Source: a bacterium
GTDB taxonomy: Bacteria > Cyanobacteriota > Vampirovibrionia > Gastranaerophilales > Gastranaerophilaceae
DNA: 64,000 bases
Direction: 5' to 3'
Assembly (NCBI GenBank): GCA_017541465.1
Contig: JAFXYZ010000056.1
Span: forward strand, 36,686-100,685
The position numbers were made by a program, and so were the translations under genes. This document shows, piece by piece, positions 28,570 through 37,760 of the stretch. The notes beneath the pieces are model-generated. The model was not told where the DNA came from. It saw nothing but the letters and a program-made list of their open reading frames with translations, and searched no databases. Within the stretch, counting starts at the first letter, position 1, and every line of letters begins with the position of its first letter.

Positions 28570-28944
28570 ATGGCAAGACTCAGTGGGGTTGATTTACCCC
28601 GTAATAAAAGAATGGTAATAGCATTGACCTATATCTACGGTATAGGGCCTACTCGTTCAAAAAACATATTAGCCGCTTGCGGTATATCTGAAGACCTGAG
28701 AACAGATGACCTTACAGATGATGATGTAAGAAAACTCAGAGAAGAACTTACACACTATTCAATCGAAGGTGATTTGAGAAGAGAAGAAGCGCTCAGCATT
28801 AAGAGATTGGGCGAAATCAACTCTTACAGAGGTTTAAGACACAAACGCAAACTTCCGGCAAGAGGTCAGAGAACAAAGACTAACGCAAGAACAAGACGCG
28901 GTAAGAAAACAGGACCTATCGCCAAAAAGAAGACAGCAGTATAA
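28570..28944 (+). CDS. rpsM: Ribosomal protein uS13
   Basis: The 124-residue 30S head protein contacts the 50S subunit and P-site tRNA. It shows the signature [21 protein letters not shown], the helix-hairpin-helix [14 protein letters not shown], and the basic tail [19 protein letters not shown]. It has a GGAG ribosome site and normal length. Confidence 0.98.
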   Translation: MARLSGVDLPRNKRMVIALTYIYGIGPTRSKNILAACGISEDLRTDDLTDDDVRKLREELTHYSIEGDLRREEALSIKRLGEINSYRGLRHKRKLPARGQRTKTNARTRRGKKTGPIAKKKTAV

Positions 28945-28959
28945 GGAGTGATATAAAAA

Positions 28960-29355
28960 ATGGCTAGACCAGTAAAAACAAAGAAAAAGGAAAAGAAGAA
29001 CGTATTACAGGGAGTTATACACATTCAGTCAACTTTCAATAATACGATTGTTACTTCAACAGATACCCAGGGAAATACTGTTGCGTGGGCATCAGCCGGT
29101 TCAGTAAAAGAACACAGCTTTAAGGGTGCAAGAAAAGGCACTCCGTTTGCTGCTCAGTCAGTAGCCGAAAAAGTTGCAAAACTTTCTATCGACCAGGGAA
29201 TGAAGAAGGTTGAAGTTTATATTAAAGGACCCGGTGCAGGCAGAGAAACCGCCATCAGAGCAATCCAGGCAGCAGGTCTTGAAATTACACTTATCAAGGA
29301 CGTTACCCCAATTCCGCACAACGGATGCAGACCGCCCAAGAGAAGAAGAGTTTAA
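28960..29355 (+). CDS. rpsK: Ribosomal protein uS11
   Basis: The 131-residue platform protein contains the conserved [16 protein letters not shown], the [11 protein letters not shown] segment and the C-terminal [16 protein letters not shown]. It sits 15 bases after rpsM with an AAGGAG-type site. Confidence 0.98.
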   Translation: MARPVKTKKKEKKNVLQGVIHIQSTFNNTIVTSTDTQGNTVAWASAGSVKEHSFKGARKGTPFAAQSVAEKVAKLSIDQGMKKVEVYIKGPGAGRETAIRAIQAAGLEITLIKDVTPIPHNGCRPPKRRRV

Positions 29356-29379
29356 TAACTAAAGATAAGGAGTCAAAAA

Positions 29380-29982
29380 TTGGCAAGATATACAGGACCT
29401 ACAAATAAATTGTACCGCAATTACGGAGTTGCGGACTTATCTAACAAGATGCTGGTTTCTTCACTAAGACAAAATGCTTCAGGTCAGCATGGCGCAGCAA
29501 GAAAAAAGGCATCGGAATATGCTTTGCACTTAAAGGAAAAGCAGAAAATCCGTTTCACCTACTTAGTAAGTGAAAAACAATTCTCAAGATATTACGAAAA
29601 AGCATCACGCAAAAAGGGTGTTACAGGTACTATCTTACTTCAGATGCTCGAATCAAGACTTGATAATATTATCTTCAGAGCAGGATTAGCTTCTACAAGA
29701 AAGCAGTCCAGACAAATCGTTACACACGGACACGTCCTTGTAAACGGTAAAAAAGTTGATATTCCGTCTTATCTGGTAAAACCGCAAGACGTTATCACTG
29801 TTAAGCAGAGAAGTCAGGAATTCATCAAGACAGTTGCTTCCGCCATTGATTTAGCTACAGTACCTGCCTGGATGACTATCGACAAAGATGCTCAGAAAAT
29901 CACTTATGACAGAATACCGGAAAGAGCAGAGCTCGATCCTGAAATCAAAGAACAGCTTGTAATCGAATATTACTCTAAATAA
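29380..29982 (+). CDS. rpsD: Ribosomal protein uS4
   Basis: uS4 nucleates 30S assembly. The 200-residue product starts at TTG 29380 behind an AAGGAG site and reads ARYTGPTNKLYRNYGV. It has the S4 RNA-binding domain (LESRLDNIIFRAGLA, then VTHGHVLVNGKKVDIPSYLVK). It lacks N-terminal zinc cysteines, so it is the non-zinc form. Its position between rpsK and rpoA is the usual alpha-operon order. Confidence 0.97.
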   Translation: MARYTGPTNKLYRNYGVADLSNKMLVSSLRQNASGQHGAARKKASEYALHLKEKQKIRFTYLVSEKQFSRYYEKASRKKGVTGTILLQMLESRLDNIIFRAGLASTRKQSRQIVTHGHVLVNGKKVDIPSYLVKPQDVITVKQRSQEFIKTVASAIDLATVPAWMTIDKDAQKITYDRIPERAELDPEIKEQLVIEYYSK

Positions 29983-30002
29983 TAATTGTAGGAGATAATT
30001 CA

Positions 30003-30983
30003 ATGGAATTAAAAATAAAATGCATAGATAACGTTACAAATTCAGACGGTTCACAATATGGTAAGTTTATCCTTAAACCTCTTGAAAAGGGTTTTGGTAC
30101 AACCATCGGAAACGCATTAAGACGTGTATTGTTATCATCACTTGAAGGCGCAGCCGTTACATCAATCAGAATTGAAGGTATCACACACGAATACACTTCC
30201 ATTCCGGGTATTGTTGAGGACGCAATCGACATTATGTTAAACCTCAAGGGCTTAACTTTGAAGATTGATTCAAAAGAACCCCAGCACCTTAGATTAGATG
30301 TTGACAGACCGGGACCTGTTCTCGCAAGTGATTTGGAGCTTCCCGCAGGTGTTAAAGTCGTTAACCCCGACTGGTTAATCTGCACAATAGCAGAAGGCGG
30401 AAGTATCCACGCAGACATCGTTGCAGAAGTCGGAAAAGGATATATTACGGTTGACGTATTAAAAGAAAACAAAGGCAATATTCCTATCGATATGCTTCCG
30501 ATTGATGCATCATTTATGCCTATCAAGAGAGTCAGCTACAACGTTGAAAACACACGTGTCGGAGATGTTGTTGACTATGACGAGCTTACTATTGAAATCT
30601 GGTCTAACGGAAGTATCGAAGTTGCTACGGCATTGAGCCAGGCAGCAAGTTTATTAATCGAACATTTTATGGAAATTGCATCAATTACAGGTCAGCCTTC
30701 AATTTTAACAACTGCGCAGACTGTTGTTGAAGAGCCTGTTATTGAGGACAAAACTCCTTCAATTTCGATTGAGGACCTTGAACTCTCCGTAAGAGCTTAC
30801 AACTGCTTAAAGAGAGCAAGCATCAATTCTATGGCAGAGCTTTTAAAGAAATCGGAACACGATTTACTGAATATTAAAAACTTTGGTAAAAAGTCATCTG
30901 ATGAAGTTATTGAAAAATTACGCCAGGCAGGTTTAGAGCTTCAGCCTAATCCTGAGGGTGTTGATTTGGAAGAATTAATATAA
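30003..30983 (+). CDS. rpoA: RNA polymerase alpha subunit
   Basis: Alpha dimerises to nucleate RNA polymerase assembly and contacts UP elements and activators. The 326-residue protein has the alpha-NTD (FGTTIGNALRRVLLSSLEG; VNPDWLICTIAEGG; a later RVSYNVENTRVGDVVDYDEL) and the alpha-CTD with helix-hairpin-helix (SVRAYNCLKRASINSMAELL). A GGAG site precedes the ATG. Confidence 0.98.
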   Translation: MELKIKCIDNVTNSDGSQYGKFILKPLEKGFGTTIGNALRRVLLSSLEGAAVTSIRIEGITHEYTSIPGIVEDAIDIMLNLKGLTLKIDSKEPQHLRLDVDRPGPVLASDLELPAGVKVVNPDWLICTIAEGGSIHADIVAEVGKGYITVDVLKENKGNIPIDMLPIDASFMPIKRVSYNVENTRVGDVVDYDELTIEIWSNGSIEVATALSQAASLLIEHFMEIASITGQPSILTTAQTVVEEPVIEDKTPSISIEDLELSVRAYNCLKRASINSMAELLKKSEHDLLNIKNFGKKSSDEVIEKLRQAGLELQPNPEGVDLEELI

Positions 30984-31004
30984 TAATCACAAAGGACTAA
31001 TAAA

Positions 31005-31487
31005 ATGAGACACCAATGCAAAAGACATACATTAGGAAGAGCACAGGACCAGAGAAACGCAATATTGCGCTCTCTTGCAACCGACCTTTTCTTATATGGC
31101 GAGATAACAACAACTATCTCGAGAGCTAAGGCTTTAAAACCTTATGCTGAAAAACTTATTTCGTTTGCCAAAAAAGGCGACCTTCACTCAAGAAGAATTG
31201 CCGCAAGATACATTTATTCAAAAGAAACAGGCGAAATAATGAACATGGAAACAAAAGAAATACTGGCTTATGACAAAGAAAACAAACAGTATTTCAATGT
31301 TGAAACCAAAGAAGCTGTTAAAGAACTTCAAAAAGACAAAAAATACCTCAACCAGACAGTTTTGATGAAGTTGTTTGACAGAATCGGCAAACAATACCAG
31401 GACAGAAACGGCGGTTATACTCGTATCTACCAGCTTCCTCCGAGAAGAGGCGATGCGACTAAAATGGCAATGATTCAGCTGGTATAA
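31005..31487 (+). CDS. rplQ: Ribosomal protein bL17 with an internal insertion
   Basis: bL17 lines the exit-tunnel region of the 50S subunit. The N-terminal core (MRHQCKRHTLGRAQDQRNAI) and the C-terminal core (FDRIGKQYQDRNGGYTRIYQ) are clear. The product is 160 residues, against about 115-130 in most bacteria. The excess is a charged insert of about 40 residues after RYIYSKE (roughly residues 73-112), containing the two near-repeats NMETKEIL and NVETKEAV. The stop overlaps the truA ATG by one base. Confidence 0.95.
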   Translation: MRHQCKRHTLGRAQDQRNAILRSLATDLFLYGEITTTISRAKALKPYAEKLISFAKKGDLHSRRIAARYIYSKETGEIMNMETKEILAYDKENKQYFNVETKEAVKELQKDKKYLNQTVLMKLFDRIGKQYQDRNGGYTRIYQLPPRRGDATKMAMIQLV

Positions 31488-32272
31488 TGCAAAGATACGC
31501 ACTTATAATTCAATATAAAGGCGAAGGCTTTGCAGGAAGCCAAAAACAAACAAAGTATTCTGTTGAGCCCACAGTACAGGGCGAGATAGAAAAAGCACTC
31601 AGTACATTGACAAAAACAAATATCAGGACAATTTTCTCAGGCAGAACCGATAGGGGTGTCAGCGCTTATGAACAATGCCTTCACTTTGACAGTGACTATG
31701 ACTGTTCAGGGTATAAGTTCATTAATTCGATGAACGGCCTATTGCCGAAGGGAATAAGTGTTAAGGAAGTTCAGAAGAAGGATAAAACCTTTCACGCACA
31801 GAAGAGCGCCAAGGCAAGGTGGTACAGATACACAATAGCGAACCGCCCCCAGAGGTCGTGTTTTGATGATGATTGTCTTTTAGTCAGGAATAAATTAGAT
31901 GTCCAAAGACTTAATCAAATGCTTCAGTATTTGATAGGAGAGCACGATTTTTCGGCCTTTAAAAAAGTCAAAACAACAAATCCTGCTAAGGTTTGCATAA
32001 TGTATAAAGCGACAGCGACGCAAGACGGCGACAAGATTTATATAGATTTAATTGCAAACAGATTTTTGTATAATATGGTGAGATTAATTGTCGGAACTCT
32101 CCTCAAACTCGAAAAAGAATCTCAAGCCCCCGAAGCACTTAAAGAGATTTTAGAGTCAAAGGATAATCAGCAAGCAGGAACGATATGCGCACCCAACGGA
32201 CTGATGTTAATGAAAGTAATATACAACGAAATAAACGATATGGAGACGGCTTATGAAAACTTATTCGGCTAA
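31487..32272 (+). CDS. truA: tRNA pseudouridine(38-40) synthase
   Basis: TruA isomerises uridines 38-40 in the tRNA anticodon arm. The 261-residue protein shows the start [18 protein letters not shown], the catalytic Asp in [11 protein letters not shown], and later HDFSAFKKV and [16 protein letters not shown]. It is translationally coupled to rplQ (TAATG) and overlaps rplM by 20 bases. The truA-rplM-rpsI order is shared by Cyanobacteria and Firmicutes. Confidence 0.96.
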   Translation: MQRYALIIQYKGEGFAGSQKQTKYSVEPTVQGEIEKALSTLTKTNIRTIFSGRTDRGVSAYEQCLHFDSDYDCSGYKFINSMNGLLPKGISVKEVQKKDKTFHAQKSAKARWYRYTIANRPQRSCFDDDCLLVRNKLDVQRLNQMLQYLIGEHDFSAFKKVKTTNPAKVCIMYKATATQDGDKIYIDLIANRFLYNMVRLIVGTLLKLEKESQAPEALKEILESKDNQQAGTICAPNGLMLMKVIYNEINDMETAYENLFG

Positions 32273-32693
32273 ACCTCTGGAAGTAGAAAGAAAGTGGTAC
32301 ATCTTGGATGCTGAGGGCAAAACCCTCGGAAGACTGGCTGTTACTGCCGTAAATATACTCAGAGGCAAGAATAAACCCCAATACACACCGAATGTTGACA
32401 CAGGTGATTTTGTAATCATCATCAATGCTGACAAGATTTGTGTATCAGGCAAAAAAGAAACAGACAAAAAATATTATCATCATACAGGCTACCCCGGTGG
32501 ACTCAAGATGGCAACTTTTAAGGAATTAATGGAAAAAGATCCCAGACTTGCTATCGAAAAAGCCATCAAAGGTATGCTTCCCCACAACACTTTAGGTCAG
32601 GAACAATTCAACAAACTTAAAGTATATGCAGGCGCTGAGCACCCGCACGAAGCACAAAAACCTGTATTATACAACGAAACGGAGGCTAAATAA
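32253..32693 (+). CDS. rplM: Ribosomal protein uL13
   Basis: An early-assembly 50S protein of 146 residues. Recognised by [52 protein letters not shown] and [10 protein letters not shown]. The start is inside the end of truA, and the stop overlaps rpsI (TAATG), so the genes are tightly coupled. Confidence 0.97.
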   Translation: MKTYSAKPLEVERKWYILDAEGKTLGRLAVTAVNILRGKNKPQYTPNVDTGDFVIIINADKICVSGKKETDKKYYHHTGYPGGLKMATFKELMEKDPRLAIEKAIKGMLPHNTLGQEQFNKLKVYAGAEHPHEAQKPVLYNETEAK

Positions 32694-33094
32694 TGGCAGT
32701 TGATAAGAAAGAAACAATGGCAACAGGAAGAAGAAAGACTGCTATTGCCGTAGTTAAATTAGTAAGAGGTAAAGGCAGAGTTTTTGTTAACGGCAGAACT
32801 TTTGCTGATTACTTTGGTAACAGACCGTCACTTGAGATGACAATCTATAAACCACTTGCTTTAACTGACAACCAGGAAAAATTCGATGTCAGAGTAAAGG
32901 CAGTCGGAGGCGGAATTTCTGCTCAGGCAGATGCTATCAGACACGGTATTTCAAGAGCCTTGTTAAAGGTTAATGAAGAATACAAATCTGTTTTAAAAGC
33001 AGAGGGACTGCTCACTCGTGACAGCCGTATCAAAGAAAGAAAGAAATACGGAAGAAAAAGAGCAAGAAAAAGATTCCAGTTCTCAAAGAGATAG
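32693..33094 (+). CDS. rpsI: Ribosomal protein uS9
   Basis: The 133-residue 30S head protein reaches the P-site tRNA with its basic tail. Recognised by ATGRRKTAIAVVKLVRGKG, VKAVGGGISAQADAIRHGIS and the C-terminal RVERKK-like KERKKYGRKRARKRFQFSKR ending in the invariant Lys-Arg. It is the last gene of the block and is followed by a terminator at 33131. Confidence 0.97.
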   Translation: MAVDKKETMATGRRKTAIAVVKLVRGKGRVFVNGRTFADYFGNRPSLEMTIYKPLALTDNQEKFDVRVKAVGGGISAQADAIRHGISRALLKVNEEYKSVLKAEGLLTRDSRIKERKKYGRKRARKRFQFSKR

Positions 33095-33098
33095 AAAA

Positions 33099-33121
33099 TT
33101 GTTGGGTTTCACCCAACCTAC
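33099..33121. repeat. Palindromic repeat GTTGGGTTTCACCCAAC, copy 2
   Basis: Identical over 23 bases to 19126-19148. It lies 4 bases after the rpsI stop, before the terminator. Confidence 0.7.
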
Positions 33122-33130
33122 AAAAAACAA

Positions 33131-33157
33131 AAAAACTCCCGTTTGGGAGTTTTTTTG
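33131..33157 (+). terminator. Rho-independent terminator of the ribosomal operon
   Basis: AAAAACTCCC (33131-33140) pairs with GGGAGTTTTT (33145-33154), a 10-bp stem with a 4-base loop, followed by more T. Confidence 0.9.
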
Positions 33158-33283
33158 TGAAAAAATTTACATTTTCAATTATTTAATATTTTCAGTTATA
33201 ATAAATTGTAGTTTAGGTTTATTAACCCGACAAATAGAAATTTTAGGGCGTGTTGTAAAACACGAAAAAAATCCAAAATGCAG

Positions 33284-33301
33284 GGTAGACTTTAATCTAC
33301 C
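33284..33301. repeat. Palindrome GGTAGACTTTAATCTACC
   Basis: Arms GGTAGA/TCTACC with a 6-base centre. Related copies are at 56751-56768 and 60640-60657. A further small palindrome, CGTGTT/AACACG, lies just upstream around 33249-33264. Confidence 0.6.
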
Positions 33302-33325
33302 GAAAAACTTTTGAAAGAGGGTACA

Positions 33326-34408
33326 ATGACAGATACACAGGAAATGAAACCAAATCAGATTACATTTGATATTACAGACCGTTGCCAGATGAGGTGTATA
33401 ACCTGTTCAAAGTGGAAAACTGTTGCAGGCGATGTTATTGAAAAAGAACTGACCACTGAGGAATGGAAAAAGGTACTTGACGGGCTTCACGAATGGCTCG
33501 GTGGTGATTTTTGGTTTTGTTTCTCGGGCGGAGAGCCGTTTTTAAGACCTGATATTTTTGAAATAGCAGATTATGCTTCATCCCTGGGCATTAACGTTGC
33601 CTCTATGACAAACGGCTTCAGTATTGAACGTTGTCTTGACAAAATAGTCAATTCCTCAATTAAGTCTTTAAATATCTCTCTTAACGCAATTACCCCTTCT
33701 GTCCACGACACTTCAAGGGGAAGAGAGGGCTCTAACCAAAAGATAATGAATGCAATAAAAAGGCTCAATGAACTCAAACAGGAAACCGGAAAAGAGCTCT
33801 GGATAAATATTTCAACTATTGTGTTCCCCGAAAATCTTGATGAACTTGTTCCTTTGGCTGAATTTGTGAAGGAAAACAACCTCGGCGGAATTATGTATCA
33901 GCTGATGGACGATAAGGAATCCTTCCACGGCTATAATGTCCAGAAGGCATGCCCGACTGCGACTTATAAAATGCCTGATGCACTCAAAAAAGAATATATG
34001 GATATGTCCGCACATGCGTGTGAGGTCTTTGACAGGCTCGCACAGATGAAAAAAGACGGGTATAACATTTTCAATACTTTTGAACAAATTGAAGCGATAA
34101 AGATGTTTCTGAAGAACCCTGATGACATAATAAAGGCGATAGACTGCAGGGTTGGGGAGACAAATTTTGCGATTGATCCCTATGGTGACGTTCGTCTTTG
34201 TTTTAATATGGCGCCTGTCGGGAATATAAGAAACAATACCCCAAAAGAAATCTGGGAAAACAAACTATCAACTGCGTGCAGAAAATCAACATCAAAATGC
34301 AAAATGTACTGCAGGCTCTTAAACTGTAACTTTAAAGGTGATTTTCTGAACAAAAAAGAGGATGAGTGTTTTATTTGTTCGTTCTTCTCAAAATTGTTTA
34401 AAAAATAG
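33326..34408 (+). CDS. Radical SAM/SPASM domain protein of unknown substrate
   Basis: The 360-residue protein begins at ATG 33326 behind an AGAGGG site. The radical SAM motif CQMRCITC is near residue 23 and the SAM-binding FSGGEPFLRP near 72. The C-terminal region has a SPASM-type set: CRVGETNFAIDPYGDVRLCF, then CKMYCRLLNC and CFICSF. It resembles radical SAM enzymes that modify peptides or act as heme/coenzyme maturases, but no precursor peptide gene is visible next to it. The palindromes at 33249-33301 lie in its 5' region. Confidence 0.8.
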   Translation: MTDTQEMKPNQITFDITDRCQMRCITCSKWKTVAGDVIEKELTTEEWKKVLDGLHEWLGGDFWFCFSGGEPFLRPDIFEIADYASSLGINVASMTNGFSIERCLDKIVNSSIKSLNISLNAITPSVHDTSRGREGSNQKIMNAIKRLNELKQETGKELWINISTIVFPENLDELVPLAEFVKENNLGGIMYQLMDDKESFHGYNVQKACPTATYKMPDALKKEYMDMSAHACEVFDRLAQMKKDGYNIFNTFEQIEAIKMFLKNPDDIIKAIDCRVGETNFAIDPYGDVRLCFNMAPVGNIRNNTPKEIWENKLSTACRKSTSKCKMYCRLLNCNFKGDFLNKKEDECFICSFFSKLFKK

Positions 34409-34440
34409 AACTTGTTAATTTTTACAAAAATCGGGTAATA

Positions 34441-34449
34441 TGATAATAT
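34441..34449 (+). promoter_or_regulatory. Extended -10 promoter element of prepilin C
   Basis: TGATAATAT (TGn plus TAATAT), 33 bases before ATG 34483. The same 9 bases occur upstream of prepilin E at 56830-56838. Confidence 0.5.
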
Positions 34450-34513
34450 AAAAATATTATATAGAGATGAGAGGTTTATATTATGTTTAATAATAAAAAT
34501 AAAGTAGTTCCTA

Positions 34514-34521
34514 CCCCCCCC
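34514..34521 (+). repeat. Homopolymer run C8 in prepilin C
   Basis: Eight C in context CCTACCCCCCCCTATGAA, 31 bases after the A of the ATG. In this copy the run keeps start codon and pilin body in frame. Confidence 0.85.
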
Positions 34522-34556
34522 TATGAAACCAATAATTATGTAATTAATACTAAAGT

Positions 34557-34573
34557 CCTCTCCTGGGGAGAGG
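34557..34573. repeat. REP-like palindrome in prepilin C leader, first copy
   Basis: CCTCTCC (34557-34563) pairs with GGAGAGG (34567-34573), 7 bp with a 3-base loop, inside the translated leader. Confidence 0.65.
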
Positions 34574-34635
34574 ATTTAGGAGAGGGTTTTGCCCGTAGGG
34601 TTACAGCAAATGAATGTTCACCCCTCTCCCCCAGC

Positions 34636-34654
34636 CCCTCTCCCTCGGAGAGGG
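34636..34654. repeat. REP-like palindrome in prepilin C leader, second copy
   Basis: CCCTCTCC (34636-34643) pairs with GGAGAGGG (34647-34654), 8 bp with a 3-base loop, a few codons before FTLAEV. Confidence 0.7.
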
Positions 34655-35295
34655 AAGCAAGTGCTTTTACCCTCGCCGAAGTTTTGATAACACTTGTCAT
34701 TATCGGTGTAATTGCTGCAATAACAGTTCCGACTTTAATGAACAAAACCAATAATCAGGAATATGTTTCAAAACTCAAAAAAGCATATTCTACACTTTCT
34801 CAGGCAACTAATTTGATTATTGCGGAGGAAGGAACACCAAGAGCTGATAAAGGTGGTTGGGCTAAAGATGCAGATAATGTTTATAATCTTTATAAAAAAC
34901 ATTTAAATAATGCTAAAGAATGTGGTGTGATATTGGTTGTTTAAATCAGCCTGATATGAATTTCCTTAGAGGTGGGGTTAATACAGGTTGGAATACAATA
35001 GATACTTTTAGAAGGCTTGTATTAACAGATGGTGTTCAGGTTATGTTTCATGGTGTTGATGAAGAATGTGGTTCAACTACCGAAGGTACAGAAAAAGTTT
35101 GCTCTTGGTTATGGGTAGATTTAAATGGTGAAAAAAAGCCTAATACATATGGTCGCGATGTTTTTGGATTTTTATTGCAAGAAGACAGATTACTTCCGAG
35201 AGGTTGTGATATTGATGCTTGTAATAAAACATCAACAGGAACAGCTTGTGCCTGCAAAGTTCTTCGTGAAGGTGCGATGAATTATTAGTATTACT

Positions 35296-35314
35296 CCCTC
35301 TCCCGAGGAGAGGG
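35296..35314. repeat. REP-like palindrome after prepilin C
   Basis: CCCTCTCC (35296-35303) pairs with GGAGAGGG (35307-35314). It begins 8 bases after the stop codon, so gene C is flanked by copies on both sides. Confidence 0.7.
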
Positions 35315-35330
35315 AAATAACAAAATAATA

Positions 35331-35364
35331 AAAAATACCCCACAAATTGTGAGGTATTTTTTTT
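35331..35364. terminator. Bidirectional terminator between prepilin C and rpsR
   Basis: AAAAATACC (35331-35339) pairs with GGTATTTTT (35353-35361), with an inner CACAA/TTGTG stem. A-rich on one side and T-rich on the other, it suits both convergent transcripts. Confidence 0.8.
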
Positions 35365-35384
35365 ATCAATTATTTTTAAATCAA

Positions 35385-35618
35385 TTATGATTCAAATACA
35401 TAAGAGATTAAAGATGCTTCTCTTGCTTTTTTGATTGCGCTTGTAAGCATTCTCTGGTGTTCTGCGCAAGTTCCTGTTATTCTTCTCGGAAGAATTTTAC
35501 CTGCCTCTGAAGTCAGATACTTTTTGAGTTTAGGTACATCTTTATAGTCGATGCAGGTTACTTTATCTGCACAAAAGCTGCAGTTTTTTCTTTTTTTCTT
35601 ATCTGATGAATCTTTCAT
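35385..35618 (-). CDS. rpsR: Ribosomal protein bS18
   Basis: The 77-residue 30S platform protein pairs with bS6. It shows the cysteine-bearing start [20 protein letters not shown] and the conserved [20 protein letters not shown], then [15 protein letters not shown]. The CxxC...C plus the Cys in GTC suggest a zinc-binding form. It is the last gene of rpsF-ssb-rpsR. Confidence 0.96.
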   Translation of the reverse strand: MKDSSDKKKRKNCSFCADKVTCIDYKDVPKLKKYLTSEAGKILPRRITGTCAEHQRMLTSAIKKAREASLISYVFES

Positions 35619-35666
35619 TTATATTTTCCTTTACTTCTTAATATTTACTTTAACTCTTGCCGGGTA

Positions 35667-36101
35667 CTAGAACGGCATTTCTTCTTCTCCGATTAAATCT
35701 TCAGCAAACTCCTCAGTTTCACTGAATTTAACGACCTCGGAGGGTTTTTGTGTATTAACTGGTGCAGTCTGAACAACCGCAGAATTGTTTGTGTTTGATG
35801 AGCCCGAAACAATTTCAAGGCTCGAAAGTCTTAATTCTAATGTCTTTACGTCCTGACCGTGGGTATCTTTTCCGACATAAGTTCTGAGCTGACCTTCAAC
35901 GACAACCTTATTTCCGGCTTTGATACTGTTTTCAACCGCATCAGCCAGACTGCCGAAAGCGACAACTCTCAGAGTATCATCGTTGTTATCATCTACAGAT
36001 ACCGAAAAATTAGCAATCTTCAAATCCATATTGTTCTGAGTTGTGGTTATCTGAGGATCTTTTTTAACTATACCCGATATTACAGCCTTCGCAAGTGACA
36101 T
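35667..36101 (-). CDS. ssb: Single-stranded DNA-binding protein
   Basis: The 144-residue OB-fold protein coats single-stranded DNA. Recognised by the N-terminal strand pattern, FSVSVDDNNDDTLRVVAFG, and VEGQLRTYVGKDTHGQDVKT. A low-complexity linker leads to an acidic tip ending EEEMPF, a variant of the DDDIPF tip that docks RecO and other partners. It lies between rpsF and rpsR, the standard order. Confidence 0.95.
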   Translation of the reverse strand: MSLAKAVISGIVKKDPQITTTQNNMDLKIANFSVSVDDNNDDTLRVVAFGSLADAVENSIKAGNKVVVEGQLRTYVGKDTHGQDVKTLELRLSSLEIVSGSSNTNNSAVVQTAPVNTQKPSEVVKFSETEEFAEDLIGEEEMPF

Positions 36102-36115
36102 AAATTACCTCTCAG

Positions 36116-36406
36116 TTATGCTTTTGCCATTTCTAAAAACATTGTTCTCAAAACAGCTTCGTTTAAAGAGAGTTGTCTTGTAAACTTAGAAACCTGAGCG
36201 GGCTCAAGTTCGAGCTTGAGTGTTGCAAAAAATCCGTCTCTGAAGCCTTTTACTTCATAAGCAAGTTTTTTGCGTCCTGTTTTGTCTGTATCAAGAACTT
36301 TTCCGCCAAGTTCAACGACACTTGCCTGAATTTTTTCAATCACTTTATCTGTTTCTTCCGAATCTATGTTCGGTTTAACAATAACCATTAATTCGTATGT
36401 TTTCAA
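36116..36406 (-). CDS. rpsF: Ribosomal protein bS6
   Basis: The 96-residue protein begins at TTG 36406, eight bases after GGAG, giving the canonical start MKTYELMVIVKPN; a frame extension to ATG 36427 would add seven non-typical residues. The body (GRKKLAYEVKGFRDGFFATL) matches bS6. It is first in rpsF-ssb-rpsR. Like rpsD it uses a non-ATG start. Confidence 0.95.
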   Translation of the reverse strand: MKTYELMVIVKPNIDSEETDKVIEKIQASVVELGGKVLDTDKTGRKKLAYEVKGFRDGFFATLKLELEPAQVSKFTRQLSLNEAVLRTMFLEMAKA

Positions 36407-36499
36407 TGTTTTTCTCCAATTTTTCATCTTATTTTACTACTATAGTTTTATTACAAACATGAAAAATATACAAATTATTTTAATAAATCTTTATGAAAC

Positions 36500-37750
36500 C
36501 TATATTCTGTCCAGGACAAAATCTATTGCGCCATGGTTTTTTTCAAAAACGTTTTGGCAATTTTTACTGTATTCACTGTGTTTTTGAGCATCAGAATAAA
36601 ATTCGTCAAGCTCTTTTTCAAGCTCTTCTTCGGTTTCAACAACAACAGTTGCCTTTTCATCCGTTAAAATTCTGTAGATGTCTTTAAAATTATGAGTGGA
36701 AGGTCCTGAAATAACGGGAACACCCCAGATATTTGCCTCTAAAGGGTTATGTCCGCCGGTTCCCGAAAAACTTCCGCCTATAAACGCAATATAGGAAAGA
36801 GAAAAGAGTTTTGCAAGCTCGCCCATGGTATCGAGCATAATAATTTCAGACGTTTCAAACTCTGCCCCGAGTGATTTTAAGCCGTAAGAAAACCCTGTTT
36901 CTTTAATCAGATTTTCAACCGCCTCAAACCTTTGCGGGTGACGTGGTGCGAGCAGAAGTTTCATATCAGGATATTTTTGCTTTAAATCTTTAAAACACTT
37001 CAAAACAATTTCATCTTCGCCCTTGTGGGTGCTTGCAGCGATAAAAAGTCTTGAATTATTAAGTTTCAAACTTGTTTTATAGTCGTTAATCTCTTCCTGA
37101 GTTAAATTTGGAGTAATATCAAACTTGAGATTTCCCATAATTTCGACGATTTTAGGACGCGCACCTGCATTTAAAAGACGTTCTCTATCGTAATCGGTCT
37201 GCATAAAAATTTTCTCATAGTTTCTGAACACACCTTCCAGGAAAAATCTTATCCTCTTATACCCGTCAGCCGAGTGGGGCGAAATTCTTCCGTTGACAGT
37301 ATAGACTTTTCTTCCCTGTTTTTTTGCAATATGAACAAAGCAGGGCCAGATTTCGGTTTCCGCTATAACGATTTGAGAAGGGTTATATTTTTTAAAAAAC
37401 GACAATACAGAGAAAAAGAAATCGAAGGGGAAATAGGTTATCTCATTAACGATTGTTCCGAGCGACTTTTGAGCCACTTCCTGCCCTGTTTTTGTTGTTG
37501 TTGTGAGGATAATCTTCTTATCGGAATTGCGTTTTCTGTATTCCTTAACAAGCTGAGCTATTGCGTTTACTTCACCAACAGAAACGGCATGAAACATAAT
37601 AGTTTCAGAGTATTCGGTTTTAGGGGAATAAAACCCGAGTTTTTTCCAAAACCCCGCTCTGAACTTTGGCTTTATGAGCATAGCAACGACTATTATCGGT
37701 ATAAGCAAAACCGCCAAAATCGGCAGGCACAGTTCATATAAGAATATCAT
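36500..37750 (-). CDS. waaA: 3-deoxy-D-manno-octulosonic acid (Kdo) transferase
   Basis: WaaA adds Kdo from CMP-Kdo to lipid A precursors, so it is a marker of lipopolysaccharide. The 416-residue protein has an N-terminal membrane anchor (LPILAVLLIPIIVVAML), the catalytic region HAVSVGEVNA, ETEIWP and NGRISPHS, and in the second half the CMP-sugar site AFIGGSFSGTGGHNPLEA. It is 10 bases downstream of secA on the same strand. Confidence 0.95.
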   Translation of the reverse strand: MIFLYELCLPILAVLLIPIIVVAMLIKPKFRAGFWKKLGFYSPKTEYSETIMFHAVSVGEVNAIAQLVKEYRKRNSDKKIILTTTTKTGQEVAQKSLGTIVNEITYFPFDFFFSVLSFFKKYNPSQIVIAETEIWPCFVHIAKKQGRKVYTVNGRISPHSADGYKRIRFFLEGVFRNYEKIFMQTDYDRERLLNAGARPKIVEIMGNLKFDITPNLTQEEINDYKTSLKLNNSRLFIAASTHKGEDEIVLKCFKDLKQKYPDMKLLLAPRHPQRFEAVENLIKETGFSYGLKSLGAEFETSEIIMLDTMGELAKLFSLSYIAFIGGSFSGTGGHNPLEANIWGVPVISGPSTHNFKDIYRILTDEKATVVVETEEELEKELDEFYSDAQKHSEYSKNCQNVFEKNHGAIDFVLDRI

Positions 37751-37760
37751 CGTATTTTTC

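Larger units (their letters stand above)
34483..35288 (+). pseudogene. Prepilin-like gene C, leader in frame but body frameshifted
   Basis: ATG 34483 opens MFNNKNKVVPTPPY; here eight C (34514-34521) keep the frame open through a 61-residue leader into FTLAEVLITLVIIG. The first frame stops after 153 codons (to 34944). The rest of the pilin, ending CKVLREGAMNY like genes B and E, continues in another frame to 35288. Compared with gene E (AKECSHDSGC), one base is missing near 34926: inserting one base gives AKECGCDIGC and a 268-residue protein. It is either a real inactivating deletion or a sequence error. The GAGAGG ribosome site matches genes D and E. Confidence 0.8.
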
